Part shown: positions 6,482-15,962 of the stretch, piece by piece
How positions within the stretch are numbered: position 1 is the first letter of the stretch
Layout: the number at the start of each line of letters is the position of its first letter
Assembly: GCA_947085425.1 (NCBI GenBank)
Contig: CAMTWK010000018.1
Span: 1 to 64,000, forward strand
Length of the DNA: 64,000 nucleotides
Reading direction: 5' to 3'
DNA from: UKL13-2 sp947085425
Lineage (GTDB): Bacteria > Pseudomonadota > Gammaproteobacteria > Burkholderiales > Usitatibacteraceae
Made by a program: the position numbers and the translations under genes
Notes under the pieces: model-generated
Database searches by the model: none
What the model was told of the DNA's origin: nothing
What the model saw: the letters and a program-made list of their open reading frames with translations, nothing else

Positions 6482-9400
6482 TTAGCCTGCAACTTGACTG
6501 ATGGGTGCAGGTGCACCTTTGAGACGCTGCCAGCCGCGTTTCAGTAAGCCCTCCGCATCATCGACGTAGGTATAAACCGCCGGCACCACAATCAGACTCA
6601 ATAACGTTGACGTTACCAGCCCGCCTATTACCGCCACCGCCATAGGTGAGCGAAACGACGGGTCGGCACCAAAACCCAGCGCAATCGGCAACATGCCAAA
6701 ACCCATGGCGAGTGTGGTCATGACAATCGGCCGGGCACGTTTATGGCAGGCATCGATCAATGCGTCGTAACGAGACAAGCCATGATCACGCCGCGCGACA
6801 ATGGCGTATTCGACCAGCAGGATGGAATTTTTGGTGACCACCCCCATGAGCATCAACAGGCCAATTAACGACGGCATGGAAAAGCTCTTCCCCGTGATGA
6901 GCAACAAAATAAATGCGCCACCAATCGACAAGGGCAGGGCGGCCAGAATGGTAAAGGGCTGCATAAAATCACGGAATAGCAGCACCAACACGGCAAAAAT
7001 ACACAGAATGCCAATGACCATTGCCAAACCAAAACTGGCAAACAGTTCCGCCATCATTTGTGTGTCGCCAAATTCGGCTTGTTTTACGGTGGGGGGCAAA
7101 TTTTTCATGGTCGGCAATAACATCGCCTCTTCATACACGCTGCCAAGTTCACGACTGCCCAGTTCGACGTCAAACGTGACTTGACGATTGCGATCGAGGC
7201 GGTCAATTTGCGCCGGGCCGCTGCCGACTTCAACACTCGCCACCTGTTTGAGCATCACCGGGCCGTTTTTGCCGGGCACCAGCAGCCGTTCAATCGCCGC
7301 CAGATCGGCACGGGTTGTATTCGGCAGTAACACGCGAATTGGAATCTGTCGTTCACTGACATTAAACTTCGCCAAATTTTGGCTGTAGTCGCCACTGGTG
7401 GCCACACGCACCGTTTCACCAATCGCCGCTGCCGAGACCCCCAAGTCGGCGGCACGGGCAAAGTCGGGACGAACAATAATTTCCGGTCTGACCAAACTGG
7501 CGGTCGAGGCGACGTTGCCGACACCCTGCAGGGTACGCAAATCGCGTTCGAGATTGCGTGACGTGATCAACAGCGCATCAGGGTCCTCGGATTGCAATAC
7601 CAATTGCATTTTGACGCCGGTATCTTGTGGTCCCACGGAGATGCGCACACCCGGTTGATCGGCGAGTTTTTCGCGCAATTCCATTTCAATGTCTTGTTGT
7701 CCGCGCGAGCGGTCGTTGCGATGGGTCAGCAACACAGTTAGCGCGGCCTTGCGTGCCTCGGCGGCGACACCAATGGCGAAGGCATCACCAGATACCCCGC
7801 CACCTACTGAGCTAAACACATGTTTGACATCCTTGACACCAACAGCAATTAATCGGGCGCGTTCGGCGGCGGCATAGGTTTCGCTGAGTGTGCTGCCGGG
7901 TGGCAAATCGATATTGATGATGGTTTGGGCACGATCGGCGGTCGGCACAAAGCCTTTTGGCAACAATGGCACCAGCGCCAGGGAGCCGATAAAAAATAAC
8001 GCGGCCGCAATTGCCGTGATGAGTCGATGTTGAATACACCAGCCCACCCAGCGCAAATACTGGGTCATGATGACGCCGTCTTTTTGTTGGTGTTCGACGG
8101 TTGGTTTGAGTAGATACGCCGACATCATCGGCGTCAGCAAACGCGCCACGACCAATGAGGCGAAAATGGCCAACACTGCGGTCCAGCCAAACTGCTTAAA
8201 AAACTTGCCGGGGATGCCGGCCATAAATGCCGTCGGCAAAAAAACCGCGATCAAGGCAAAGGTGGTGGCAATCACCGCCAGACCAATTTCGTCGGCCGCC
8301 TCACGCGCGGCCACCAGTGGCGATTTGCCCATGCGTAAATGACGGGTTATGTTTTCAATTTCAACAATGGCGTCGTCGACCAATATGCCCACCACCAGGG
8401 CCAGCGCCAACAAGGTGACGGTATTGAGGGTAAAGCCGAATAAATACATGCCCAGAAAGGTCGGCACGATTGATAAAGGCAGGGCGGAGGCCGCCACCAG
8501 TGTGGAGCGCCAATCGCGCAGAAAAAACCACACCACAATCACCGCCAGTACCGCACCTTCAATCAACAAGATCATCGAGCCGGAAAAATTTTCTTCCACT
8601 GGCCAAACGTTATCGATCGCCTCATCAATTTTCAGCGTAGGGTGGGCGGTGCGCAGCGTTTCAATGGCGGTTCTGACACCGACGGCGGTGGTCACTTCCG
8701 AGGCGCCCTTGGTGCGGCTGATTTCGAAGGCGATGACCCGTTTGCCATCCAGCAGGGCAATGGCGCGCCGTTCGGCGATGGTATCGGTCACGGTGGCAAT
8801 TTGATTCAGTCGAACCCGTCGTCCGTCCGCAAGCGGAATGTCGAGTGATGCCAGTTCAATCACCGTTTTGACGGTGGCAATGGTGCGCACCGATTGTTCG
8901 GCCCCGCCGACATCACCGCGACCGCCGGGGACTTCTTGTTGCACCCGGCGCAATTGATGCGATACGTCCGCGGCTGTCACCCCCATAGACGACATTTTTG
9001 CCTGATCGAGTTCGACGCGAATCTCGCGCGTAACGCCACCGAGGCGGGCCACTTTGCCCACACCCGGCACGGCCAGCATTTGTTTGGTCATGGCATTGTC
9101 CACAAACCACGACACCGCCTCTTCGTCCATTGATTCGGACGACACCACATAGGTCATGATCGGTTTGCCGGCCGATGAAACTTTGGAGATTTGTGGGTCG
9201 CGCAACTCCGCAGGCAAATCCGCCCGCACCGAGCTCACCGCATCACGCACTTCATTGGTGGCTTCGCTGGCATTTTTTTCGAGGTTAAATTCGACGTTGA
9301 TGCTGACAGTGCCGTCGAGAATGTTGGTGTAAATGTGTTTGACGCCCTGCAGTGTTGCCAGCGCATTTTCAATTTTGCGGGCGACTTCCGTTTCCAACTG

Positions 9401-9571
9401 GGCGGGTGCCGCGCCGGGCAGGTTCGCCACCACTGTCACCATCGGTAATTCAATATCCGGAAAATCCTGCACGCCGGACATATTGAAACTGATCAGACCG
9501 GCGAATGTCAGCAGAATAAAAAAGACAATTGCCGGAATCGGATTGTTGATGGACCAGGTGGAGAAATTCAT
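6482..9571 (-). CDS. RND efflux pump, inner-membrane transporter
   Basis: This 1029-residue protein is an HAE1-type RND transporter (AcrB/MexB relatives) that exports organic compounds in exchange for protons. It starts with the first membrane helix (NNPIPAIVFFILLTFAG) and has two periplasmic halves. The proton-relay aspartate pair appears in GILVDDAIVEIEN, and the second helical block includes SMPSLIGLLMLMGVVTKNS. It is full length. It is the last gene of the operon tetR-OMF-adaptor-transporter and sits 11 bases after the adaptor gene. Substrate cannot be read from sequence. Confidence 0.92.
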   Translation of the reverse strand: MNFSTWSINNPIPAIVFFILLTFAGLISFNMSGVQDFPDIELPMVTVVANLPGAAPAQLETEVARKIENALATLQGVKHIYTNILDGTVSINVEFNLEKNASEATNEVRDAVSSVRADLPAELRDPQISKVSSAGKPIMTYVVSSESMDEEAVSWFVDNAMTKQMLAVPGVGKVARLGGVTREIRVELDQAKMSSMGVTAADVSHQLRRVQQEVPGGRGDVGGAEQSVRTIATVKTVIELASLDIPLADGRRVRLNQIATVTDTIAERRAIALLDGKRVIAFEISRTKGASEVTTAVGVRTAIETLRTAHPTLKIDEAIDNVWPVEENFSGSMILLIEGAVLAVIVVWFFLRDWRSTLVAASALPLSIVPTFLGMYLFGFTLNTVTLLALALVVGILVDDAIVEIENITRHLRMGKSPLVAAREAADEIGLAVIATTFALIAVFLPTAFMAGIPGKFFKQFGWTAVLAIFASLVVARLLTPMMSAYLLKPTVEHQQKDGVIMTQYLRWVGWCIQHRLITAIAAALFFIGSLALVPLLPKGFVPTADRAQTIINIDLPPGSTLSETYAAAERARLIAVGVKDVKHVFSSVGGGVSGDAFAIGVAAEARKAALTVLLTHRNDRSRGQQDIEMELREKLADQPGVRISVGPQDTGVKMQLVLQSEDPDALLITSRNLERDLRTLQGVGNVASTASLVRPEIIVRPDFARAADLGVSAAAIGETVRVATSGDYSQNLAKFNVSERQIPIRVLLPNTTRADLAAIERLLVPGKNGPVMLKQVASVEVGSGPAQIDRLDRNRQVTFDVELGSRELGSVYEEAMLLPTMKNLPPTVKQAEFGDTQMMAELFASFGLAMVIGILCIFAVLVLLFRDFMQPFTILAALPLSIGGAFILLLITGKSFSMPSLIGLLMLMGVVTKNSILLVEYAIVARRDHGLSRYDALIDACHKRARPIVMTTLAMGFGMLPIALGFGADPSFRSPMAVAVIGGLVTSTLLSLIVVPAVYTYVDDAEGLLKRGWQRLKGAPAPISQVAG

Positions 9572-9582
9572 GACGGGTCCGA

Positions 9583-10752
9583 TTATTTTTTAGGAGGAGA
9601 CTGTTTGGCGGTGGCTTCGGTTGCCGCCACCACTTTGACCAGATCGCCGTCGTTTAAAAATCCGGCACCTTGGGCGACAATCACACTGTCGGCTTTTAAA
9701 CCATCGCGAATTTCAACACTGTCTGGAAAGCGCCGCCCAGCTTGGACTTTGACCTGTTGCACACTGTTGTCCGGGTTGATGACAAACACATAAGTAAAGC
9801 CATCACGCACCACCACTGCTTGTGGTGGCACCGTCAAGCCATTGGTTTTGGCCAAGACAAATTCACCCCGCGCAAACATGCCGGACTTGGCGTGTCGGCC
9901 CGATGCCAGATCGACGAATACCTGAACATTGCGGGTAACCGGATCGACCGTGGGTGCGATCATACGCACCGTGCCGTCGACCGTGTCACCGCTTGGCGTC
10001 ATCACTACTACTTTTTGGCCTTTGGCAATTTTTGCCAATTCGGACGAGGTGACTTCGGCGCGCCATTCCAATCTGTTTTTACGCACCAGCCGGAATAATT
10101 CCTGGCCGGATTGCACCACCGCGCCAACGGTTGCCAGCCGCGCGGAGATGGTGCCGTCGTCCGCCGCCACCACTTGGGTGTTGGTCAATCGTACCTGGCC
10201 GACTCTGGCCATGGCGCGTGCCGAGGCGAGTCGCGCTTCCGCCGTTTTGGCGGCAGTCAGATATTGATTGATTTGCTGGCTGGACATGGCACCGGTTTTC
10301 TCAAGTGTTTTGGCGCGATCCGCATTGCCTTGGGCTTCGGCCAATGCCGCTTCGGCTTCGGCAACACTGGCACGGAATTGCGCCATTTCGGCTTCGACCT
10401 GTTCCGGCGCAAAGGTCGCCAATACTTGGCCTTTTTTGACCACGTCGCCGACATTCGCCCGCACTTCGTCAATTCGCAGTCCAGCGACCTCGGCACCAAC
10501 AATAGCTTCTTGCCATGCGGCGATATTGCCGCTGGCATTAAAAGTGGCGGCAATGGCACTGGACGTCGGTTTGACGGCGGTGACGGTCAGGGCCGGTTTG
10601 GCGTGATTGGTGGAAGGTTTTTTTTCATCTGCGGCATTGCTCGCATTGCTCACCAATATGGCAGCCGCAATCAGTACAACAATGCTGCCAAGCAGGACGA
10701 CCTTTTGCCAACGGGGCAGTGTCGCTAAGGTTTTTGCTGGGCTTTTCATCAC
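9583..10752 (-). CDS. RND efflux periplasmic adaptor (membrane fusion protein)
   Basis: This 389-residue HlyD/AcrA-family adaptor links the inner-membrane transporter to the outer-membrane channel. An N-terminal hydrophobic anchor (VVLLGSIVVLIAAAILV) is followed by a lipoyl-like half (SGNIAAWQEAIVGAEVAGLR), a coiled-coil hairpin rich in Ala, Glu and Gln (about residues 115-185), the second lipoyl half and beta-barrel domains. Its start overlaps the stop of the outer-membrane gene by four bases, so the operon is translationally coupled. Confidence 0.9.
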   Translation of the reverse strand: MMKSPAKTLATLPRWQKVVLLGSIVVLIAAAILVSNASNAADEKKPSTNHAKPALTVTAVKPTSSAIAATFNASGNIAAWQEAIVGAEVAGLRIDEVRANVGDVVKKGQVLATFAPEQVEAEMAQFRASVAEAEAALAEAQGNADRAKTLEKTGAMSSQQINQYLTAAKTAEARLASARAMARVGQVRLTNTQVVAADDGTISARLATVGAVVQSGQELFRLVRKNRLEWRAEVTSSELAKIAKGQKVVVMTPSGDTVDGTVRMIAPTVDPVTRNVQVFVDLASGRHAKSGMFARGEFVLAKTNGLTVPPQAVVVRDGFTYVFVINPDNSVQQVKVQAGRRFPDSVEIRDGLKADSVIVAQGAGFLNDGDLVKVVAATEATAKQSPPKK

Positions 10753-12251
10753 TTCATATCCTTAATGAGTCTATTTTTGGTTTCACCTGGTTCACTTGAT
10801 TCACTTGCTGCGCGATCGGACCAACCACCACCAACCGCCTTGTACAACGCGATCCATGCGGTGAGGCGTTCGCGGGTCACGGCAACGGATGCACCTTGTG
10901 CGTGCACCATGGCGCGGCGTGCTTCTTCGAGTTCGGTGACACTGCCGGCACCGGCTTTGACCCGCGCGTCGGCGGCGGCCAAAAAGGTTTGGTAACCGGC
11001 AAATGCGCGGCCAGTATCCTGCTCGCGTTTTGCGGCGCTGTCGAGGCGCACCAGCGCCTCTTCGACCTCGCGTACCGCCCGCAATGTTTTGCCCTTGTAA
11101 ATCGCCAGCGATTCGTCGTAACGCGCACGGGCAATATCGACGTTCGCCGCGCGTCGACCCATATCAAAAATGGGCAGCGTGATGGCGGGGCCATAGTTCC
11201 ATGTGCGCCCCTGACTGGCCGGACCGCTGCCGCTGAATTCGCTAAAACCGATACTGCCGGTTAAGGTAATGCGTGGAAAGCGGTCGGCAATGGCCACGCC
11301 GATGTCGGCCATGGTGGCAGCCAACTCGTGTTCGGCACTGGCGATATCGGGTCGTTGCGAAATGGTCTTGGCGGGAATACGGGTGACGACAAAGGCCGCA
11401 GGTGTCGGTACCATCGCGTGTCGTGCTTTAAGGCTTTGTCTGAGCAGCGCTTCGCTGGTGACGGTTAACTCGGCGAGAACCTTAACGTTGATGTCACATT
11501 CGGCCTGTTGTTGAATCCAACGTGCATTGGATTCTGCGGCACTGGCGTCGGATAACTTGGCGTTGGCCGGTGCCTCAAATCCAGCATTGCTTTTGAGCGT
11601 GATGAGGCGGGCGGTTTCGGCGCGTGATTTTGCGTCAATTTCATAACCGGCAAGCAACACTTCACAGGTGCGTAAATTGACATATTGGCTGGCGACCTCG
11701 CCGGCGATCGAAACCCGTGCATCGTGCCAATCCGCCCGACGTGCGTCGAGACGTTGTTGGGCTGCTTGCCGGCCACGCCGACCGCCGCCCACCACATCCA
11801 ATTCCCAAGCGGCGTCGAGACTTGAATTGCGTGAACGCTGTTGTTCGTTGGGGTTGCCGGCCGCGCCAAAACCAGTACTCGCTGCGTCTTGATTGGGTTG
11901 GCCGCTTTTGCTGCGTATGTCGGCTGCATTCGCCATAAAGGCGGGAAACAACACCGATGTGATGCTTTGATAACTGGCGCGCGACTGCCGTATGCGCGCC
12001 GCCGCCTGGGCAATGGTGGTGTTCTCCCGTTCGGCGTTATCGATCAATTCGACCAACACCGGATCATTCCATTGCGCCCACCAATTGACAAGTGAAATGG
12101 TTTGACCATCATGCGGGAGAGGGGCGACCCACTGCACGCGGTGTTGGAAATCTGGGCGAACGTAGTCCGTGCCGACCGCACACGCGGTGAGTGTGAAAGC
12201 AATGGCCAACGCCAGACTGGATTTGCAGACCATTGTATTGATTGGGTTCAT
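10749..12251 (-). CDS. NodT-family outer-membrane efflux lipoprotein
   Basis: This 500-residue protein belongs to the TolC-like outer-membrane factors of the NodT/OprM type. The signal peptide ends in the lipobox LTAC, with the lipidated cysteine at residue 24, followed by AVGTDYVRPDF, typical of the family. Two long alpha-helical repeats (the OEP domains) fill the rest and include RPDIASAEHELAATMADIGV. It overlaps the tetR stop at its start and the adaptor gene at its end, four bases each. Confidence 0.9.
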   Translation of the reverse strand: MNPINTMVCKSSLALAIAFTLTACAVGTDYVRPDFQHRVQWVAPLPHDGQTISLVNWWAQWNDPVLVELIDNAERENTTIAQAAARIRQSRASYQSITSVLFPAFMANAADIRSKSGQPNQDAASTGFGAAGNPNEQQRSRNSSLDAAWELDVVGGGRRGRQAAQQRLDARRADWHDARVSIAGEVASQYVNLRTCEVLLAGYEIDAKSRAETARLITLKSNAGFEAPANAKLSDASAAESNARWIQQQAECDINVKVLAELTVTSEALLRQSLKARHAMVPTPAAFVVTRIPAKTISQRPDIASAEHELAATMADIGVAIADRFPRITLTGSIGFSEFSGSGPASQGRTWNYGPAITLPIFDMGRRAANVDIARARYDESLAIYKGKTLRAVREVEEALVRLDSAAKREQDTGRAFAGYQTFLAAADARVKAGAGSVTELEEARRAMVHAQGASVAVTRERLTAWIALYKAVGGGWSDRAASESSEPGETKNRLIKDMK

Positions 12252-12985
12252 TTTTTGGTCGTTTTCCCGGCAGTCAATTTTTTGGCGGCATTTGATGTTG
12301 ACCGTGGTGCTGGCCGCGGTCCGGCATTCATGCCTTTTGCCAGAATCTGGTCAAACGCGCGTTGCAAAATTCGCGTGGAGCGGTCGAGTGATGCTGGCGT
12401 TGAATCACCCAGGTCGAGGATCACCGAGCCTACGTAGGTGGCGTGAAATAACTCGATATCGGCCATATTTATTTTCAAGCCCAGCTTGAGAAACATCGCC
12501 AGCAGGCGCTTGCGGTTGGTGTCTTCAAAACCGGCCAGCCATGGTTTGATCCGATCATCTTCGTCCGATGCCACCACCAGGGCACAGATCAAACGGGCAA
12601 ATCGGCGATCGGACAAGTCGGCAACAAAGATGCTGCGCGCGGTTTTTAAGGTGAGTGTTCCTGCGTCAATGCTGCCGGCCATGATTTCGAGCATGGCGTT
12701 ACAGCCATATGATGCGGTTTCACGCAACAGGTCGTTGCGGGCAGGGAAGTAATACGTAATGTGACTTTGGCGCACGCCGGCCTTTTCAGCGACTTTGGTT
12801 TGAGTGAGTGCGCCAAAACCCTCGTCATTGAGAATTTCCACCGCCGCGTGCAGGATACGTGCGCGGGTGGTGGCCGGTGCCGGCAAGGCGGCAATGGCAT
12901 CGGGGAAGGTAATCGGTGTGGCCAGACTGGCCGCTCGCGGCGACACCTTGGCAGACGATTTTTTCGCGGCTGGTTTGGCAGGCAT
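12248..12985 (-). CDS. TetR-family repressor of the efflux operon
   Basis: This 245-residue protein has a basic, Ala/Lys-rich N-terminal extension and then a TetR helix-turn-helix: TRARILHAAVEILNDEGFGA and TQTKVAEKAGVRQSHITYYF. The C-terminal ligand-binding half is divergent, and the tail is again Lys-rich. Unusually, it is the first gene of the efflux operon it presumably controls, with its stop overlapping the outer-membrane gene start. Two palindromes lie against its start codon, so it most likely represses itself and the pump until an effector binds. Confidence 0.87.
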   Translation of the reverse strand: MPAKPAAKKSSAKVSPRAASLATPITFPDAIAALPAPATTRARILHAAVEILNDEGFGALTQTKVAEKAGVRQSHITYYFPARNDLLRETASYGCNAMLEIMAGSIDAGTLTLKTARSIFVADLSDRRFARLICALVVASDEDDRIKPWLAGFEDTNRKRLLAMFLKLGLKINMADIELFHATYVGSVILDLGDSTPASLDRSTRILQRAFDQILAKGMNAGPRPAPRSTSNAAKKLTAGKTTKK

Positions 12986-13021
12986 TTGGTAACTTTACCA
13001 AAAAGTTGGTTAAATTACCAA
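12986..13021. promoter_or_regulatory. Two tandem TetR-type operators
   Basis: TTGGTAACTTTACCAA (12986-13001) is a perfect palindrome with a 2-base centre. TTGGTTAAATTACCAA (13006-13021) is a near-perfect second copy. Their centres are 20 bases apart, two helical turns, so bound dimers would lie on the same DNA face. The first copy abuts the tetR start codon (12983-12985), meaning binding would block transcription and the leader is very short. Confidence 0.8.
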
Positions 13022-13092
13022 AAAATATCCACTGGTACATGATGAGAAACAAATCGCCGGTTTAATGTGCTTATAAAAGGCATCGTAAAGGG

Positions 13093-13390
13093 CTAACATT
13101 TTACATCCACCCGGCCAGCCGCCGCATCACGGCCGTACAAAAACCGCAGCCTGCCGTCGACTCGCAATGCACGGCTGGCTTCATCGTGGGTGCCGTCCAC
13201 TTGTTCTAAATATGACAAGCTCTGATGCTCCCGGCCCCGTGCAAGCAGCGCGCCGCGAAATTTGCGCGCCACCACTCCGGTCGGCTCGTACAGCAGCACA
13301 ATGCGATTGCGCCCAAGCCAGAGGCATAGCTCCGGCAAGCAACGCGGTACTACAAAAAATCTTGCCAATAGGTAGTGGTAGCCCAGGCAT
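13093..13390 (-). pseudogene. Small secreted protein, probably frameshifted
   Basis: From ATG 13390 the frame gives a clear signal peptide (IGKIFCSTALLAGAMPLAWA). The same frame then loses protein-like character. The neighbouring frame reads IVLLYEPTGVVARKFRGALL and continues to YLEQVDGTHDEASRALRVDG, ending at 13093. Joining the two near position 13305 would yield a secreted protein of about 98 residues. I recognise no family. Either one base was lost or gained, or there is a sequencing error. It lies downstream of the diguanylate cyclase gene on the same strand. Confidence 0.4.
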
Positions 13391-13467
13391 TTTTTCCGAT
13401 GTTCTGGTGTTCTGGAAAGCGCGTTATGCGTGGACGCATGGGCGACGGCCGCACAGTTCGCCATTTA

Positions 13468-14850
13468 TTACGCACTTACGCCGCTTGGTGGTTCATGTGG
13501 CGTCGCTGCGATTTCGGTTGATATCAGCGCGCGATCACGGCCATCACTTTTCGCTTGGTACAGCGCCCGATCCGCGCGTCCGACCAATTCCGAGGCGCCG
13601 ATATTGGTGCGCGCTTCGGCGATGCCGATACTGACCGTAACAACCCGATGCCGCCACGGGAAAGCGCGAAATCCCTCAAGGATACGTTTGGCAACCGCAG
13701 ACGCCTGTGTGGCATCGGTATCCGGCAGCAGCAGGGCAAACTCTTCGCCGCCATATCGTGCCGCCAAATCGCCGGGACGGACGGATGCGCGCAAAATTTT
13801 TCCGGAAATTCGCAATGCTTCATCGCCGGCCAGATGGCCGAAGTCGTCGTTGTAATTTTTGAATCTATCCAGATCCAACATGAGCAATGAAAATACCGCA
13901 TCGTTCTCACGGCGGCTGCGCAATAAATTTGCCAGTGTTTCGTCAAATACCCGCCGGTTTGCCAATGAGGTCAATTTATCTGTATTGGCATCGTCTTGCA
14001 GCTTGATCGATTTACGATGCTGGTGTTCAACCTTGTCGAGTAATCGGGCCACCAACCATATCAAACAGGCAACGGTGCCACTGGTAAACAACGCCGCGAA
14101 CGCAAATGCGTAGGTTTCGGAAATCTTCAGCCAAACGCGCAGCAATTCAAATATGAAGGTAAACGCCACCGGCAATAACATCGCTGGCAACAACAAAAAA
14201 CGGGCGAGCTGGCCGCCGAATGTATCCGAAGTTGCCACTCTGGTCAGTCCGGTGGTGGGGACAGACGACATCCAGCCCAATGCCGCCATGAATAACAGGA
14301 TGGCAGATGGAATCGGCACCCGCAGCCAATCCACTTCGTCTTTTCCGGCCAGTGAAAAGCCATAAAACGACAGCCCCAACATGGCGACGGCAAGGACGCC
14401 GATGGCACACGCTTCCCGCCAAAACAGTGCACGCTCGATTGATACCAGCAGCCCTAGCCCGCCCAGCAGCATCATGGCGACCGCCACCAATTCGGCCATG
14501 TTGCCACCCGGCACACTGGTCGATCGGGCGTAGGCCAGCAGGGTGATGAAACCAACGGCTGCAACCACAATGGACAACAGGCGGCTCACCATCTGCAATT
14601 CGAATCGGCGACTTTGGCTCAGGAGCAGGGCGCTGCCCGATAACGCGAAGCACATCGCCGCAGACGCTTTGACAGATCGTGAGCCGGGGAAAATGGTCGT
14701 CAAGTACGGCAGCTCCTGCCACCATCCAAACAACACCAGCAGCGAAATGGCGACCATGAACAATCCCACCACGCGGGAGAATTGAATGAATTGGCGCACT
14801 ACGACTTTATTGTGATGAAACAATACGGAACCCACTCTTTTCCAATACAT
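13468..14850 (-). CDS. Membrane-bound diguanylate cyclase
   Basis: This 460-residue protein joins an N-terminal membrane region of about seven or eight hydrophobic helices to a C-terminal GGDEF domain that would make cyclic di-GMP. The active-site loop reads GGEEF at residues 367-371. RPGD lies five residues before it, matching the RXXD inhibitory site used for product feedback. The metal-binding DLDRFKNYNDDFGH segment is intact, so it should be active. No adjacent effector gene is seen. The membrane part resembles no sensor domain I can name. Confidence 0.88.
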   Translation of the reverse strand: MYWKRVGSVLFHHNKVVVRQFIQFSRVVGLFMVAISLLVLFGWWQELPYLTTIFPGSRSVKASAAMCFALSGSALLLSQSRRFELQMVSRLLSIVVAAVGFITLLAYARSTSVPGGNMAELVAVAMMLLGGLGLLVSIERALFWREACAIGVLAVAMLGLSFYGFSLAGKDEVDWLRVPIPSAILLFMAALGWMSSVPTTGLTRVATSDTFGGQLARFLLLPAMLLPVAFTFIFELLRVWLKISETYAFAFAALFTSGTVACLIWLVARLLDKVEHQHRKSIKLQDDANTDKLTSLANRRVFDETLANLLRSRRENDAVFSLLMLDLDRFKNYNDDFGHLAGDEALRISGKILRASVRPGDLAARYGGEEFALLLPDTDATQASAVAKRILEGFRAFPWRHRVVTVSIGIAEARTNIGASELVGRADRALYQAKSDGRDRALISTEIAATPHEPPSGVSA

Positions 14851-15022
14851 TATTTAAGTCGAAAATCTGACCAAGTTGGCTGCACACAATGATTTTAATT
14901 TGCCGGTATGGCGCGCGCGTACTGTGCGTACTTATTCGCAACAATTATCCATCAGCTGGGCCATCGACGCCACCATCGGCAATCCGTTTTTGCCGCTTGG
15001 ATGTTACCCATTCCCATAAAGA

Positions 15023-15044
15023 AACGCCCTCTGCAGAGGGCGTT
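15023..15044 (-). terminator. Palindromic terminator after bamD
   Basis: AACGCCCTCTGCAGAGGGCGTT is a perfect 22-bp palindrome. It is followed on the minus strand by TTCTTTA, so it would end bamD transcription, and its symmetry allows use in both directions. It lies in the 283-bp gap between the diguanylate cyclase and bamD genes, which otherwise shows nothing clear. Confidence 0.65.
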
Positions 15045-15133
15045 ATTACGATATTTAAACTCTAGTGCTGGTGCGGCACTTCAGGAGATTTTGGCTGTAA
15101 AAGCAGACTCAGCAACGACTTTTTCGATTGGTG

Positions 15134-15952
15134 CTACCAAACGCGCCACCATGGTTTGTCGCCGCCGGCGGCCGACTTGGCAATCAGCGGATTTTTCGGA
15201 TAGTTTTTCTCCAAAACACGACGTGATGCGTCGGCCAATTCTTTCATGCCCATTTTTTCATATGATTCTACGGAAATCACCAGGGCCTCTTCCGAAACCG
15301 GTGCCTGGGGATACCGGATCAACACCGCTTGTGCGCGATTGACCGCCGCCAAATAGCCACCGCGATGATAGTAATAACGGGCGACAGATAGGTCGTGTTT
15401 GGCGAGGGTATTCACCAAATAAATCATCCGGCCGCGGGTGTCATCTGCATAAATACTGTCGGGAAAGCGGTTGACGAGTTCTTTGAAGGCGTCAAACGAA
15501 TCACGCAAGGCCTTCGGGTCGCGTTCGGCCTGATTCAAATTCAACACTTCACCAAAAATACCCAGATCAGGCTTGAAATAGGCCAAACCCTTTAAATAAT
15601 AGGCGTAGTCGAGATTCGGGTGATTCGGATGCAACTTCATGAAGCGTTCGGCCGCGCTGACCGCTTGGGCGGTTTCGTTATCTTTGTAATAGGCGTAGGC
15701 AATGTCGAGTTGCGCTTGTTGGGAATATCGACCAAACGGATAGCGGGCCTCCAGTTGCTCATACAGTTTGATGGCACCTTGATTGTTGCCGGAGTTGAGT
15801 TCCGCGCGGGCGTTTTCGTAATACTGCTCGACGGTCCAGTTTTTTGAGCTGCCCATTTTTTCGCCGAACATCCCGCAGCCAAACAAAAATAGCGGCAACA
15901 AGACCAGCATAACAATGGATTTGAACGAGGAAGGTGCGAAGGGACGTGTCAT
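15134..15952 (-). CDS. bamD: Outer-membrane assembly lipoprotein BamD
   Basis: BamD is the essential TPR lipoprotein of the BAM complex that inserts beta-barrel proteins into the outer membrane. The start at 15952 gives a 272-residue protein with the lipobox LFGC, Cys about residue 26. Five TPR-like repeats follow, with YYENARAELNSGN, YPFGRYSQQAQLDIAYAYY and FPDSIYADDTRGRM. An upstream ATG at 15964 would overlap the rluD start on the other strand. Divergence from rluD is the usual betaproteobacterial arrangement. Confidence 0.92.
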   Translation of the reverse strand: MTRPFAPSSFKSIVMLVLLPLFLFGCGMFGEKMGSSKNWTVEQYYENARAELNSGNNQGAIKLYEQLEARYPFGRYSQQAQLDIAYAYYKDNETAQAVSAAERFMKLHPNHPNLDYAYYLKGLAYFKPDLGIFGEVLNLNQAERDPKALRDSFDAFKELVNRFPDSIYADDTRGRMIYLVNTLAKHDLSVARYYYHRGGYLAAVNRAQAVLIRYPQAPVSEEALVISVESYEKMGMKELADASRRVLEKNYPKNPLIAKSAAGGDKPWWRVW

Positions 15953-15962
15953 ACTTTCAACC

